DNA of 19,022 nt, taken from contig JAYVSV010000070.1 in the NCBI GenBank assembly GCA_043775015.1, positions 1 to 19,022 of the forward strand, in the 5' to 3' direction. Position numbers and translations under genes: made by a program. Below are positions 7,594 to 14,668 of the stretch, in pieces (within the stretch, counting starts at the first letter, position 1; each line of letters begins with the position of its first letter). The notes under the pieces were generated by a model that had not been told where the DNA came from, ran no database searches, and worked only from the letters and a program-made list of their open reading frames with translations. The stretch is from CANJXF01 sp043775015. GTDB taxonomy: Bacteria; Verrucomicrobiota; Verrucomicrobiia; Limisphaerales; CANJXF01.

Positions 7594-8657
7594 AACTGAT
7601 TTTCACTCCGCAGGGTTGACGAACGGGTAACAACATCGTTTGGGTCAATAAATTCTTGCTGCCGCCACAATCTTCGCCACGCTTCGCCGAACGGCAGATG
7701 GTGGTAACGGTCAGAAAAATTTACTTTCAACAATTTGCAGACGAGCGGGTAGTAATTGGAATTGAGACTGGGAAAAACATGGTGTTCGGTGTGGAAGGAG
7801 AAATTTGAGTGCAGGAGATTAAAAAATGGCGGGACGGATACAGAAGTGGTCGCAAGGAGTGGGTCATTATCCTCGTAAAGCGGATTCAACAGATGGTTGG
7901 TCCAGATATAAGCCATCACGACAGCGGATGCGATGAGATAGGACAGAGGTCCTGCAAACAGATAGGGCAACCAACGTCCGCCAACGGCAAAGAAGACACC
8001 AACCTGCATCAACAAAATCACAAATAGCTCGCATGAAATGCGCAGTTTGTCCCCAGCGACGAAGGCTGGCTTGGCCGTGGCGATTGCAGGTTTGGTGTCC
8101 GCTGGATAAAATGCCGATGCCGTGTAACGCGCAATGTAAGTAACAAATTGAAAAAAGACCGTCGGTAGCCAACGAATGGTTTTTCTGTTTGGAACAAATA
8201 CCCGCATGAACCAGCGCACCGAACGCGAATTTTCCGTCTGCAAAAAGGCTCGGTCTGTATCGCGAACCGTGTTCGGATTTAGGTGATGAGTTTGGTTGTG
8301 GATGCGATTCCACAAAGTTGGCGGAAAAATGTTCAGTCCCCACAGCAACAATTCCAGCCCGCGTTTCAGATGGCGGTGGCGGACAATGGTGTTATGGCTC
8401 AACTCGTGAGCAAGAAAAGCAATGCAGCCAAGACTGTGACCGATGACCAACGTGCAAAAAGGATACAAGATGGGGCTGGGCGTGAAACGAATGGCCGCAT
8501 ATCCGCCGCCGACAACCGCCAAGTGAATCGCAACCAGCCAGAGTTTTCGCGGAGCAGGAGCAAATGCTTCGGGCGGCAAAAGCGGGCGCAGAGCCTGAAC
8601 ATATTCGGCTTGAGAAATAAGACGCGAAGCCGAGGCGGGTGTTTGTTGTGTTTCCAT
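7590..8657 (-). CDS. Membrane fatty-acid desaturase (three-histidine-box family)
   Basis: Integral-membrane di-iron enzyme that should introduce a double bond (or hydroxyl) into an acyl chain using O2 and an electron donor. All three histidine boxes are present: HELSH at 84-88, HNQTHH at 120-125 and HTEHH at 289-293. They are separated by hydrophobic segments near 41-57, 62-82, 210-227 and 232-255. This is the FA_desaturase pattern and the length (355 aa) is normal. I start at the ATG at 8655-8657 (METQQTPASA). A GTG at 8687 would add 10 residues, but it would place the palindrome at 8662-8677 inside the coding region. It is the first gene of an operon with the KAS III-like enzyme (4-nt overlap) and FadL. 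The position of the double bond and the substrate form (lipid, CoA or ACP) are unknown. Confidence 0.88.
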   Translation of the reverse strand: METQQTPASASRLISQAEYVQALRPLLPPEAFAPAPRKLWLVAIHLAVVGGGYAAIRFTPSPILYPFCTLVIGHSLGCIAFLAHELSHNTIVRHRHLKRGLELLLWGLNIFPPTLWNRIHNQTHHLNPNTVRDTDRAFLQTENSRSVRWFMRVFVPNRKTIRWLPTVFFQFVTYIARYTASAFYPADTKPAIATAKPAFVAGDKLRISCELFVILLMQVGVFFAVGGRWLPYLFAGPLSYLIASAVVMAYIWTNHLLNPLYEDNDPLLATTSVSVPPFFNLLHSNFSFHTEHHVFPSLNSNYYPLVCKLLKVNFSDRYHHLPFGEAWRRLWRQQEFIDPNDVVTRSSTLRSENQL

Positions 8658-8661
8658 GATG

Positions 8662-8677
8662 GTTGCATTGATGCAAC
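8662..8677. promoter_or_regulatory. Perfect 16-nt palindrome in front of the desaturase operon
   Basis: GTTGCATTGATGCAAC has two perfect 7-nt arms around a central TG and ends 4 nt before the proposed desaturase ATG. Size and position fit the binding site of a dimeric repressor controlling the lipid operon. No regulator gene is present in the window. It could also form a short hairpin hiding the start codon. The assignment is inferred from symmetry and position only. Confidence 0.45.
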
Positions 8678-8760
8678 TCCGAACCACGGAAACAAAAGGG
8701 GCGCGAACTCATCGCACCCCACTGAGGCTCTTGGAAGGGCCTGACAACGAGCACGACAAG

Positions 8761-8780
8761 CCGCGCCCGATGGGGCGCGG
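8761..8780. repeat. GC hairpin CCGCGCCC / GGGCGCGG
   Basis: A perfect 8-bp stem (8761-8768 with 8773-8780) with a GATG loop. It is flanked by CGACAA before and TTGTCG after, which could extend the structure. Read on the minus strand it encodes a PRPIGRGL-like peptide that I recall from spurious ORFs of Planctomycetes and Verrucomicrobia, suggesting a dispersed repeat. There is no T-tract, so a terminator is unlikely. Confidence 0.5.
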
Positions 8781-8972
8781 ACTTCGTCGGCTGTTGTCGG
8801 TCAAAAAACTTTCCAAGATTTCAGTGGACCGAGCCGAAGCTACGCAAAATGTATTTTGTAAAAAGTTCTGGTCGTTATTTTTCTGTTTTGTTTGCTGACG
8901 CGGATGAGAGTAGTGGAGCAAATCGCCGTTGCAAGCGGGGAGTTACGCAGCCAATGCGACACCCCTCCGAAA

Positions 8973-9043
8973 ACCCTCACCCGCAGCCCCTCTTCCATCC
9001 GACCCGCCGTGCTCGCGCATCGTCGCGGCAGGTGGGCGAGGGT
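8973..9043. repeat. Inverted repeat, probable dispersed intergenic element
   Basis: Arms ACCCTCACCC (8973-8982) and GGGCGAGGGT (9034-9043) pair at 9 of 10 positions across about 50 nt of GC-rich sequence. Its plus-strand translation (ENPHPQPL...) matches a peptide I recall from many spurious ORFs in environmental bacterial genomes. It immediately precedes the desaturase-like fragment. Confidence 0.4.
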
Positions 9044-9087
9044 GGCGTAGGACTCTCCCTGTTCGAGGCGGAGTGGGAGAAGCGTTC

Positions 9088-9192
9088 GCGTGGTTGGCTG
9101 GCGGTTTTCTTTATAGGTTTTTTGTGCGCGACTTCAATTACCGCGGTCACGGCGATTTCTTTTTCAAAGCAAGAGGAATTGAAGCGGCCTAA
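9088..9192 (+). pseudogene. Possible fragment of a second fatty-acid desaturase
   Basis: One frame reads WLAGGFLYRFFVRDFNYRGH and ends after GIEAA at 9192. The RDFNYRGHG segment resembles the region between histidine boxes in acyl-CoA desaturases of the Delta-9 type, where I recall RDFNYxGHG. No histidine box is present and nothing upstream in the frame looks like a desaturase, so this would be a short remnant. It lies on the opposite strand to the intact desaturase at 7590-8657 and belongs to a different subfamily. The evidence is a single motif, so a chance resemblance is possible. Confidence 0.35.
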
Positions 9193-9213
9193 GTCCGCAC
9201 GCGCTCATTCAAT

Positions 9214-10341
9214 TTAGTCCGCGCTGAAAACTTTCAATTCCTGTAATTGATTTTCCCCGGCAAGTTTGATTAGGCAAAAATTTGCCGGACTTCCAGTCGC
9301 TAAATCGTTTTTCAACCCAACGAGCTTTGCGGGCTGTTCTGAAAAATGTGGCCACACTTCCTGCCACGAACAGTTTAACATTTCTGCCGCGCGAAAAATT
9401 CCGTCGATGGGGCGCAGCGCTGATCCGGCAAAATTGGTTTTGCCGGGCTGCCGCACGATTTGATCGACGCCAACTTCCAATTCCATGCTGCCGATTTTGT
9501 ATTTTCCTGGAGGTGCGCCCGCCGCGGACATGGCATCGGTGGTATAAATGATATTCTCCTTTCGCAAGGCGCGGTGTGCCAGCCGGAACAGGGCAGTGGA
9601 AACGTGGATTTTGTCAGGAATAAAACTCGAGGTAATCCCTTTCGCATCGAAAACGCGCCAAAGAATATTGTCGTGACGATCCAGTTCGCGCGGACAGCCA
9701 TTGCCCAGATGAGTGAACGCCGTTGCGCCTGCGGCCATCGCCTTTTGCAACATTTCGGCGGATGCGTTCGTGTGGCCAAGGCTGATGATAATTCCCAGTG
9801 ATTTTGCCAGCGTGATGCATTCAATCGAACGGGAACGTTCCGGTGAAATCGTCAAAAGCAGCGGATCGTTTCCGGTGATTTCGCGTAGCTCACGAACTTT
9901 TTCCGGCGACGGATCGCACATGAGCAACGGGTTGTGGGCACCATGAAAACCGGGTTGGTCGGAGAGAAACGGGCCTTCGACATGCCAGCCAGCGATGGCT
10001 TGTTGGAGTTCTGGAAATTCACCGCGCAGTTTTTTGAAATGCCGTAAACGCGCCGTCAACTTGGACCATTCATCGGTGATGAGCGTCAGAAAAAACTGCG
10101 CGCAACCATCACGTCGAAGCTGGCGCTTGGCGGAAAGTAATTCCTCCGCTGTAACTCCGTCCTGCTGAAAATCGATTCCGCCGTAGCCATTGACTTGAAC
10201 GTCGAAGAGCGCGGGCGCAATCCAAGAATTTTCTGGCGCGGAGGAAACTTCTTCGACGCCGGTGATGCGTCCGTTTTTCCAACGGATACAAACCGGTTTG
10301 CCGGTGGAAAAATGCTTTGCGCAGAGATCGCCTTCGTTCAT
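9214..10341 (-). CDS. nagA: N-acetylglucosamine-6-phosphate deacetylase
   Basis: Hydrolyses N-acetylglucosamine-6-phosphate to glucosamine-6-phosphate and acetate in the cytoplasm, feeding amino sugars into peptidoglycan or glycolysis. Amidohydrolase-fold motifs are visible: FDVQVNGYGG at 46-55, HVEGPF at 120-125 with metal ligand Glu122, SLGHTNAS (His190), THLGNG (His211), and the catalytic Asp269 in YTTDAMSAAG. The frame is open up to 10677, but the upstream codons are antisense to the neighbouring gene in another frame and lack NagA character. The ATG at 10339-10341 (MNEGDLCAKHF) gives 375 residues, the family length. It starts 64 nt after the zinc-ribbon gene on the same strand. No nagB or transporter is nearby, so it may serve recycling or scavenging. 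Confidence 0.93.
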   Translation of the reverse strand: MNEGDLCAKHFSTGKPVCIRWKNGRITGVEEVSSAPENSWIAPALFDVQVNGYGGIDFQQDGVTAEELLSAKRQLRRDGCAQFFLTLITDEWSKLTARLRHFKKLRGEFPELQQAIAGWHVEGPFLSDQPGFHGAHNPLLMCDPSPEKVRELREITGNDPLLLTISPERSRSIECITLAKSLGIIISLGHTNASAEMLQKAMAAGATAFTHLGNGCPRELDRHDNILWRVFDAKGITSSFIPDKIHVSTALFRLAHRALRKENIIYTTDAMSAAGAPPGKYKIGSMELEVGVDQIVRQPGKTNFAGSALRPIDGIFRAAEMLNCSWQEVWPHFSEQPAKLVGLKNDLATGSPANFCLIKLAGENQLQELKVFSAD

Positions 10342-10405
10342 GGAAAATGATTTTTGACGGAATTCACGGAATGAACAGGATTTTCCAAGGCGGGAGAAAC
10401 TTGCA

Positions 10406-11014
10406 TCAGAGTTCGATGTCTTCCGGGCGCACTTCCAAACATTCGTCCTGATCTTCCCAAACGATGGCTGGATAAAGTTCCAGAAACTTTGGCGCGAGTT
10501 CGGTGCCGGCGCGCGCCAGTAATTTCTCCGCTCGGAGCGCGGCATCTTCGCAGGCGCTTTCGTAGTCCCGGACGTTCTTGCGCTCGCGGTCGTCCCAATG
10601 AGAAACCGCGTGGACGGGCGCATATTCTTCGGCCCACGTCTTAAGTTCGTATTGCAAAGCCTCGGGAATTTCTTCAAACGGCACCGCTGTCCCCTCGCAA
10701 TGCTGGCAAACCAATCCTGATTCCAAAACGTCGCGCGTCAGCAACGGGAGCAGCGGCGCGCGGCAACAGGGTGATTCGGGATACGCCGCCGGAGTGGTCG
10801 CAAGTCGCTTGAGCCAAATCTGTCGGTCATGCGCAAGCTGCGCGGCCAAACGATAGGCACTGAGCAAGGGATGCGACATCCGCCATGCCGATCCTTCCAG
10901 TTGTCCCAAGGTTTGCGCCATCCAGCGCGCCAGGGTGTGGTCGTCAAAATTTTTGAAGACGAGGCTGTATTCGAGCCAAAGGCGATCAAGTGGAGATGCG
11001 GAATCTTTGGACAT
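10406..11014 (-). CDS. Uncharacterised protein with a CxxC-type zinc-ribbon motif
   Basis: Soluble, acidic 202-residue protein. Four cysteines in two pairs, Cys83-Cys84 (SPCCRAPL) and Cys103/Cys106 (CQHC), could bind one zinc ion. The N-terminal part (LARWMAQTLGQLEGSAWRMS) and the C-terminal part (LRAEKLLARAGTELAPKFLE) look helical. There is no signal peptide or membrane segment. Its start is 2 nt after the stop of the cupredoxin-like lipoprotein gene, so the two are probably co-transcribed, with nagA 64 nt downstream. I do not recognise a named family. Coding is supported by length, start context, composition and tight packing. Confidence 0.75.
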   Translation of the reverse strand: MSKDSASPLDRLWLEYSLVFKNFDDHTLARWMAQTLGQLEGSAWRMSHPLLSAYRLAAQLAHDRQIWLKRLATTPAAYPESPCCRAPLLPLLTRDVLESGLVCQHCEGTAVPFEEIPEALQYELKTWAEEYAPVHAVSHWDDRERKNVRDYESACEDAALRAEKLLARAGTELAPKFLELYPAIVWEDQDECLEVRPEDIEL

Positions 11015-11016
11015 GA

Positions 11017-11868
11017 TTAAGGGCTTGGAGTGATCTCGAAAGTTATTTCAATCGGCGTGGAAGCGCCATTGGCGACGGTGACTTCTTTGGTTTGCTTGCC
11101 GGCTTTGCGATGAGTTGCCTCGATCACATAGTTTCCGTCCGGAACATTCTTGAGCTGGAACGTTCCATCCTTTCCCGACACGGCGAAGAACGGATGTTCC
11201 ACCACTCCGACGTATGCAAACATCCAGGGATGAACGTTGCACTGAAACGTGAGGAAAACTTCCGGATTCTCGAACGCGAATTCGTAATCCTTGCTCTTGG
11301 GCATTTGCGCTTTGTTGGATTCCTTGTTGCCCGAAATTTTTGGAACCGGATGAATATTATGCATCATCGGGTCGGAATTTCTGACGAGCAATTTCTGTCC
11401 GGTTTGTAATCCCACAACGTATGGCGTGTATTCGCAACCCAACTGGTCCAGCAACACCGGTTGCTCGGATGGAGGAAAGGTTTTGCCGTTCAACCCGCTT
11501 TTAATCGCGACGAAAACATCCGCCAGCGCACCGGCATCGCCGACGGAGTAGAATCGAGTTGTCGGAGGTGTGGCGTGCAATTGTCCGCAAGTTGGATCCA
11601 TCGGCAACGTGCGTTCGAGTGGTGGAGTGCCTTTCAAAATTATCTTTCCGGAAATACTGGCCGCCGTTCCTTTGGTCGCCTCCGCAACCACCGGCGCATT
11701 TGAAGTTGCAGCCGTTGTGCTGGCAGGTATCGCTTTTGAAGTTTCGTTCCGTGGCGCCGGTGACTGAGCCATTTTGTTTGAGCCGCATCCGCCGCTGCAT
11801 CCCGTCAGAAACAAAGCGGGCAAAACCAGGGAAAAAATTACCTGAAAAAAGTTCGAGTCGCGCTTCAC
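11017..11868 (-). CDS. Cupredoxin-like lipoprotein with C-terminal carboxypeptidase-regulatory-type domain
   Basis: Predicted exported lipoprotein. From the GTG at 11866-11868 a basic start and hydrophobic stretch (FFQVIFSLVLPALF) end in the lipobox LTGC with Cys24. A Pro/Ala/Thr-rich linker follows to about residue 68. Residues 70-220 look like a plastocyanin-type domain with likely type-1 copper ligands His170 (MMHNIH), Cys210, His213 and Met216 (CNVHPWM). Residues 225-283 resemble a small beta-sandwich of the carboxypeptidase regulatory type (GKDGTFQLKNVPDGNYVIEA). The role is probably periplasmic electron transfer or copper binding; the partner is unknown. The frame is open further upstream to 12225, but that part overlaps recG. 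It is divergent from recG with about 88 nt between starts. Confidence 0.8.
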   Translation of the reverse strand: MKRDSNFFQVIFSLVLPALFLTGCSGGCGSNKMAQSPAPRNETSKAIPASTTAATSNAPVVAEATKGTAASISGKIILKGTPPLERTLPMDPTCGQLHATPPTTRFYSVGDAGALADVFVAIKSGLNGKTFPPSEQPVLLDQLGCEYTPYVVGLQTGQKLLVRNSDPMMHNIHPVPKISGNKESNKAQMPKSKDYEFAFENPEVFLTFQCNVHPWMFAYVGVVEHPFFAVSGKDGTFQLKNVPDGNYVIEATHRKAGKQTKEVTVANGASTPIEITFEITPSP

Positions 11869-11921
11869 GGCTCGAACTCTATTTCGCGAAACCGCAGTTT
11901 GCAATCGTTCGGATTCCCACT

Positions 11922-11949
11922 TTGACGTTTTCTTGGCTTTGAATATCGT
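11922..11949 (+). promoter_or_regulatory. Possible recG promoter, leaderless geometry
   Basis: TTGACG (11922-11927) and TATCGT (11944-11949) are separated by 16 nt, and the -10 ends 7 nt before the ATG at 11957. Transcription would start almost on the ATG. No ribosome binding site is seen there. It lies in the divergent gap with the lipoprotein gene, which must have its own promoter on the other strand. Confidence 0.35.
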
Positions 11950-11956
11950 GCAGCCC

Positions 11957-13975
11957 ATGTCTGTGCCGACGCCATCTTCACCTGCGGTTTTGTCTCTCGG
12001 CGAATTGCGCGGAGTCGGTTCCGAGCGGTCGGCGCAACTCGCCCGCCTCGACATCCGCACGATCGACGATTTGCTGCTGCACCGCCCGCGTCGATACGAA
12101 GATCGACGGCATTTTATCTCCATTGCTGAAATGCAAATGAGCGAAGCCGCCACGGCTCGAGGGAAAATTATCGCGGCAGGATTGAAGCGTTGGCGCAGTG
12201 GATCAAAATCTGTTTTTGAATTCATCCTCGACGACGGAAGCGCGCGACTTCATTGCCGCTGGTGGAACCTTCCTTACCTGCAGAATTATTTCAAAGTCGG
12301 CGATGACGTTCTCGTTTACGGCAAATTGAATTCGCTCAAACCGCGCACGATTGATCATCCCGAAACCGAAGTCGTCGAAACGGTGGAGGCGTTGATTCAT
12401 TTGAATCGCATCGTCCCGATTTATCCACTGACGGAAGGATTGCCGCAGCGCTGGCTGCGTTCGTTGATTTCGCGAACGGTCGAGCAGTTCGAAACCAAGA
12501 TCACCGAACCGCACCCTGGAATGACGATCGCCGGATTGCCGGGCCGCGCGCACGCGCTTCGCCTGCTTCATTGTCCCGAGGAAATGAACGATACTGAAAT
12601 CGCACGGCGCAGGCTGGCTCTCGATGAATTGATCGATTTGCAAACGACCATTCAGATGCGGCGCCAACGTCTCGAAGCGAAATCGCGCGGTCTGCCTTGC
12701 CCGGGCACGAATCAATTGACCCGAAAATTTCTCGCGCAACTAGGGTTTCAACTGACTGATGCGCAAACCAAGGTGTTACGAGAAATTCGTTCCGACATGG
12801 GTGGCGCGCATCCGATGCGACGTTTGTTGCAGGGCGACGTTGGCTCCGGGAAAACGGTGGTCGCCGCTTGCACGGCGTTGATGGCGCTGGAAACAAAGTA
12901 TGATGTCGCGTTGATGGCGCCCACGGAAATTCTGGCGGAGCAACATTTTCAAAATTTTCGAAAATGGTTTTTGCCGCTCGGAATTGCAGTCGAACTTTTG
13001 ACCGGAAGTATCAAGACCACTGGCGAAGGTCGAAAAGCAAAAGGCGAGGGGCCGCAACTTCCGCTTGCGGCCGCCGACCCGCGACCCGCGACGCTTTACG
13101 TCGGAACGCATGCGTTGATCGAAAATTCGTTCGCTCCCGAAAAACTCGGTCTGGTCATCATTGACGAGCAACACAAGTTTGGAGTGGCCCAACGCGAAAA
13201 GCTGCTGCGCAAAGGAATTTATCCGCACCTCCTTGTCATGACGGCGACGCCGATTCCCCGCACCCTCGGCCTCACGTTGTATGGAGATCTGGACATTTCC
13301 ATCATTGATCAAATGCCGTTGGGACGCGCGAAGGTAAAAACATTCGTTCGCGTCGAAGAAAAGTTGCCCAAGGTCTGGGAGTTCATTTGCGAGAAAATTT
13401 CTGAAGGTCGGCAAGCCTACGTGGTTTACCCGCGACTGGAGGAAGCCGACGAGAAATCCGGGATCAAGGCCGTGACCAAAGAGTTCGAGAAGCTCAAGAA
13501 AACCGTCGCGCCTTTCACGATTGGTTTGTTGCACGGGAGATTGCGCTCCAGCGAAAAGGAAACGGTCATGGCGGCGTTTCGCGCCAACCAAATTCAGGTG
13601 CTGCTCGCGACGTCGGTGGTTGAGGTGGGGATCGACGTTCCGAATGCGACCGTGATGTTGATTGAAAATGCCGAGCAATTCGGTCTGGCGCAGTTGCATC
13701 AGTTGCGCGGACGAATCGGACGCGGCGCGGAAGATTCGTTTTGCATTTTAATTTCATCTGAGAAAACCGAAGCCGCGAGTCAACGCCTGCGGGTTCTGGA
13801 GGAAAGCAGCGATGGTTTTCGGATCGCTGAAGAGGACTTAAAACTGCGTGGGCCGGGAGAATTAATTGGGCAGCAGCAAAGCGGATTGCCGCCGTTTCGC
13901 TTTGCCGATTTGCGAAAAGATCGTTTACTTGTGGAACAAGCTAGGGAACTGGTCAGGGAAAGCCTGAAAAAATAA
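11957..13975 (+). CDS. recG: ATP-dependent DNA helicase RecG
   Basis: RecG remodels stalled replication forks and branched recombination intermediates. Visible features: N-terminal LGELRGVGSERSAQL; the OB-fold wedge region (KSVFEFILDDGSARLHCRWW) near residues 85-105; Walker A GDVGSGKT near 292-299; DEQH near 402-405 (VIIDEQHKFGVAQR); VMTATPIPRTL; ATSVVEVGIDVPNAT; QLRGRIGRG; and C-terminal ELIGQQQSGLPPF. I take the ATG at 11957 (MSVPTPSS), giving 672 residues, rather than a TTG at 11933 that would add eight. Oddity: between LLTGS and VGTHALI, where homologues have a short KxxR-type helix, this protein has TTGEGRKAKGEGPQLPL and a Pro/Ala-rich stretch. That stretch is partly encoded by a perfect hairpin at 13050-13072. 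Confidence 0.97.
   Translation: MSVPTPSSPAVLSLGELRGVGSERSAQLARLDIRTIDDLLLHRPRRYEDRRHFISIAEMQMSEAATARGKIIAAGLKRWRSGSKSVFEFILDDGSARLHCRWWNLPYLQNYFKVGDDVLVYGKLNSLKPRTIDHPETEVVETVEALIHLNRIVPIYPLTEGLPQRWLRSLISRTVEQFETKITEPHPGMTIAGLPGRAHALRLLHCPEEMNDTEIARRRLALDELIDLQTTIQMRRQRLEAKSRGLPCPGTNQLTRKFLAQLGFQLTDAQTKVLREIRSDMGGAHPMRRLLQGDVGSGKTVVAACTALMALETKYDVALMAPTEILAEQHFQNFRKWFLPLGIAVELLTGSIKTTGEGRKAKGEGPQLPLAAADPRPATLYVGTHALIENSFAPEKLGLVIIDEQHKFGVAQREKLLRKGIYPHLLVMTATPIPRTLGLTLYGDLDISIIDQMPLGRAKVKTFVRVEEKLPKVWEFICEKISEGRQAYVVYPRLEEADEKSGIKAVTKEFEKLKKTVAPFTIGLLHGRLRSSEKETVMAAFRANQIQVLLATSVVEVGIDVPNATVMLIENAEQFGLAQLHQLRGRIGRGAEDSFCILISSEKTEAASQRLRVLEESSDGFRIAEEDLKLRGPGELIGQQQSGLPPFRFADLRKDRLLVEQARELVRESLKK
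13050..13072. repeat. Perfect hairpin in the unusual recG loop
   Basis: GGCCGCAA (13050-13057) and TTGCGGCC (13065-13072) form an 8-bp perfect stem with a 7-nt loop. It lies in a low-complexity insertion between two conserved helicase motifs. Like the kinase and fadL hairpins it is read in frame. It shares no long sequence identity with them, so it may be a different element or local repeat expansion. Confidence 0.5.
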
Positions 13976-14024
13976 ATAATCCTCCTATTGCTTTTTTTTG
14001 CAGACAGAGTTAATCATCGCGTGC

Positions 14025-14153
14025 ATGAAAAAACTACTTAGTTTCCTCGTTCTGGCATTGGTGAGCACTTTTGTGCTCGTGGGTTGCGAAAAGAAAGATC
14101 CGGCTATGCCGAACGCTCCAGCTGTTCCGACCAACGCTCCAGCTGCTCCATAA
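14025..14153 (+). CDS. Very small lipoprotein (42 aa)
   Basis: The ATG at 14025 gives MKKLLSFLVLALVSTFVLVG followed by Cys21, a clear lipoprotein signal with lipobox LVGC. The mature peptide is only about 22 residues: EKKDPAMPN and then two NAPA-type repeats (NAPAVP, NAPAAP). It would be an outer- or inner-membrane-anchored short Pro/Ala tail, entericidin-like in size but without recognisable homology. It lies 49 nt after recG and ends 36 nt before a strong terminator, which supports a real, separately ended transcript. The function is unknown. Confidence 0.7.
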   Translation: MKKLLSFLVLALVSTFVLVGCEKKDPAMPNAPAVPTNAPAAP

Positions 14154-14189
14154 TCGATCCGGCTTGCTTGCAAGCTGCTGATCTACGCT

Positions 14190-14230
14190 GTCCGGGTGAA
14201 TTTTCGAATTTGCCCGGGCTTTTATTTTTT
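14190..14230 (+). terminator. Strong intrinsic terminator
   Basis: A 13-bp stem (14190-14202 with 14207-14219, three wobble pairs) is built on CCGGG/CCCGG and closed by a TTCG tetraloop. The T-rich tract TTTTATTTTTT follows directly. It ends transcription of the small lipoprotein gene and any recG read-through. Confidence 0.85.
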
Positions 14231-14299
14231 GCGCGATCACCCAGGATTCCACTCCTTGTTCGCGCTTGGCTTTTCAAATTCGTCCGTTAGGTTCGCGAG

Positions 14300-14668
14300 A
14301 TGAAACGCGCATTTTTTATTGTTTCTTTACTCGGTGTTATTCTGGCTTCTGGATGTCGCAAGTCAGAGGAGTTGCCCGTTCCAACCGCGCCGGAAAAGAC
14401 GGCGGCCAAACCGGCTGACAGCCTTGCGACGGTTCCTGTGAATTATTTGGCAGCCTCCGCCAAAGCCGGGCAATCGATGGAAAAAAAGATCGATTCCGTC
14501 GCGATCAATAATGCAATCCAACTTTTTGGTGTTCAGGAAGGTCGCTTTCCGAAGGATCTCGACGAACTCGTGGCGAAAAAATATATGGGCAAATTGCCGG
14601 TCCCGCCTTTCGGATCGAAACTTCAGTACGATGCCAAAGAAGGAAAGGCCAGTGTTGTTAAGGAGTAA
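14300..14668 (+). CDS. Lipoprotein with pseudopilin (GspG)-like C-terminal segment
   Basis: 122 residues. Signal peptide and lipobox LASGC with Cys19 (MKRAFFIVSLLGVILASGC), then a Pro/Ala-rich linker. From about residue 64, VAINNAIQLFGVQEGRFPKD and then DELVAKKYMGKLPVPPFGSK resemble the C-terminal part of type II secretion major pseudopilins, where a helix is followed by GRYPxxLxEL and LPxPP motifs. The N-terminal prepilin peptidase site is replaced by a lipoprotein signal, so it would be a membrane-tethered pseudopilin-like domain rather than a pilin. No secretion genes are adjacent. It lies 63 nt before guaA without an obvious terminator between. Confidence 0.75.
   Translation: MKRAFFIVSLLGVILASGCRKSEELPVPTAPEKTAAKPADSLATVPVNYLAASAKAGQSMEKKIDSVAINNAIQLFGVQEGRFPKDLDELVAKKYMGKLPVPPFGSKLQYDAKEGKASVVKE

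Larger units (their letters stand above)
8678..9087. other. Non-coding, repeat-rich intergenic region
   Basis: Roughly 410 nt without a supportable gene. Open frames crossing it have no family features and are dominated by repeats. Besides the two inverted repeats listed separately it holds AT-rich sequence around 8850-8895 that could contain promoters, but no clear -35/-10 pair stands out. Confidence 0.5.

Noticed and set aside
8849..9217. 122-codon plus-strand frame in the gap before nagA
   Set aside because: Composed of repeat-derived sequence (ENPHPQPL type), with no start context; the hydrophobic end is a frame shadow of the desaturase-like fragment.
10342..10677. N-terminal extension of nagA to a start at 10677
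   Set aside because: It is antisense-like Arg/Ser-rich sequence overlapping the zinc-ribbon gene; the ATG at 10341 gives the normal family length.
11869..12225. N-terminal extension of the cupredoxin-like lipoprotein
   Set aside because: It overlaps recG on the other strand and would bury the lipoprotein signal inside the protein.
12776..13699. 307-codon open frame on the minus strand opposite recG
   Set aside because: It is the antisense of strongly conserved RecG motifs, and its translation is rich in His, Arg, Asn and Gln with no family features.
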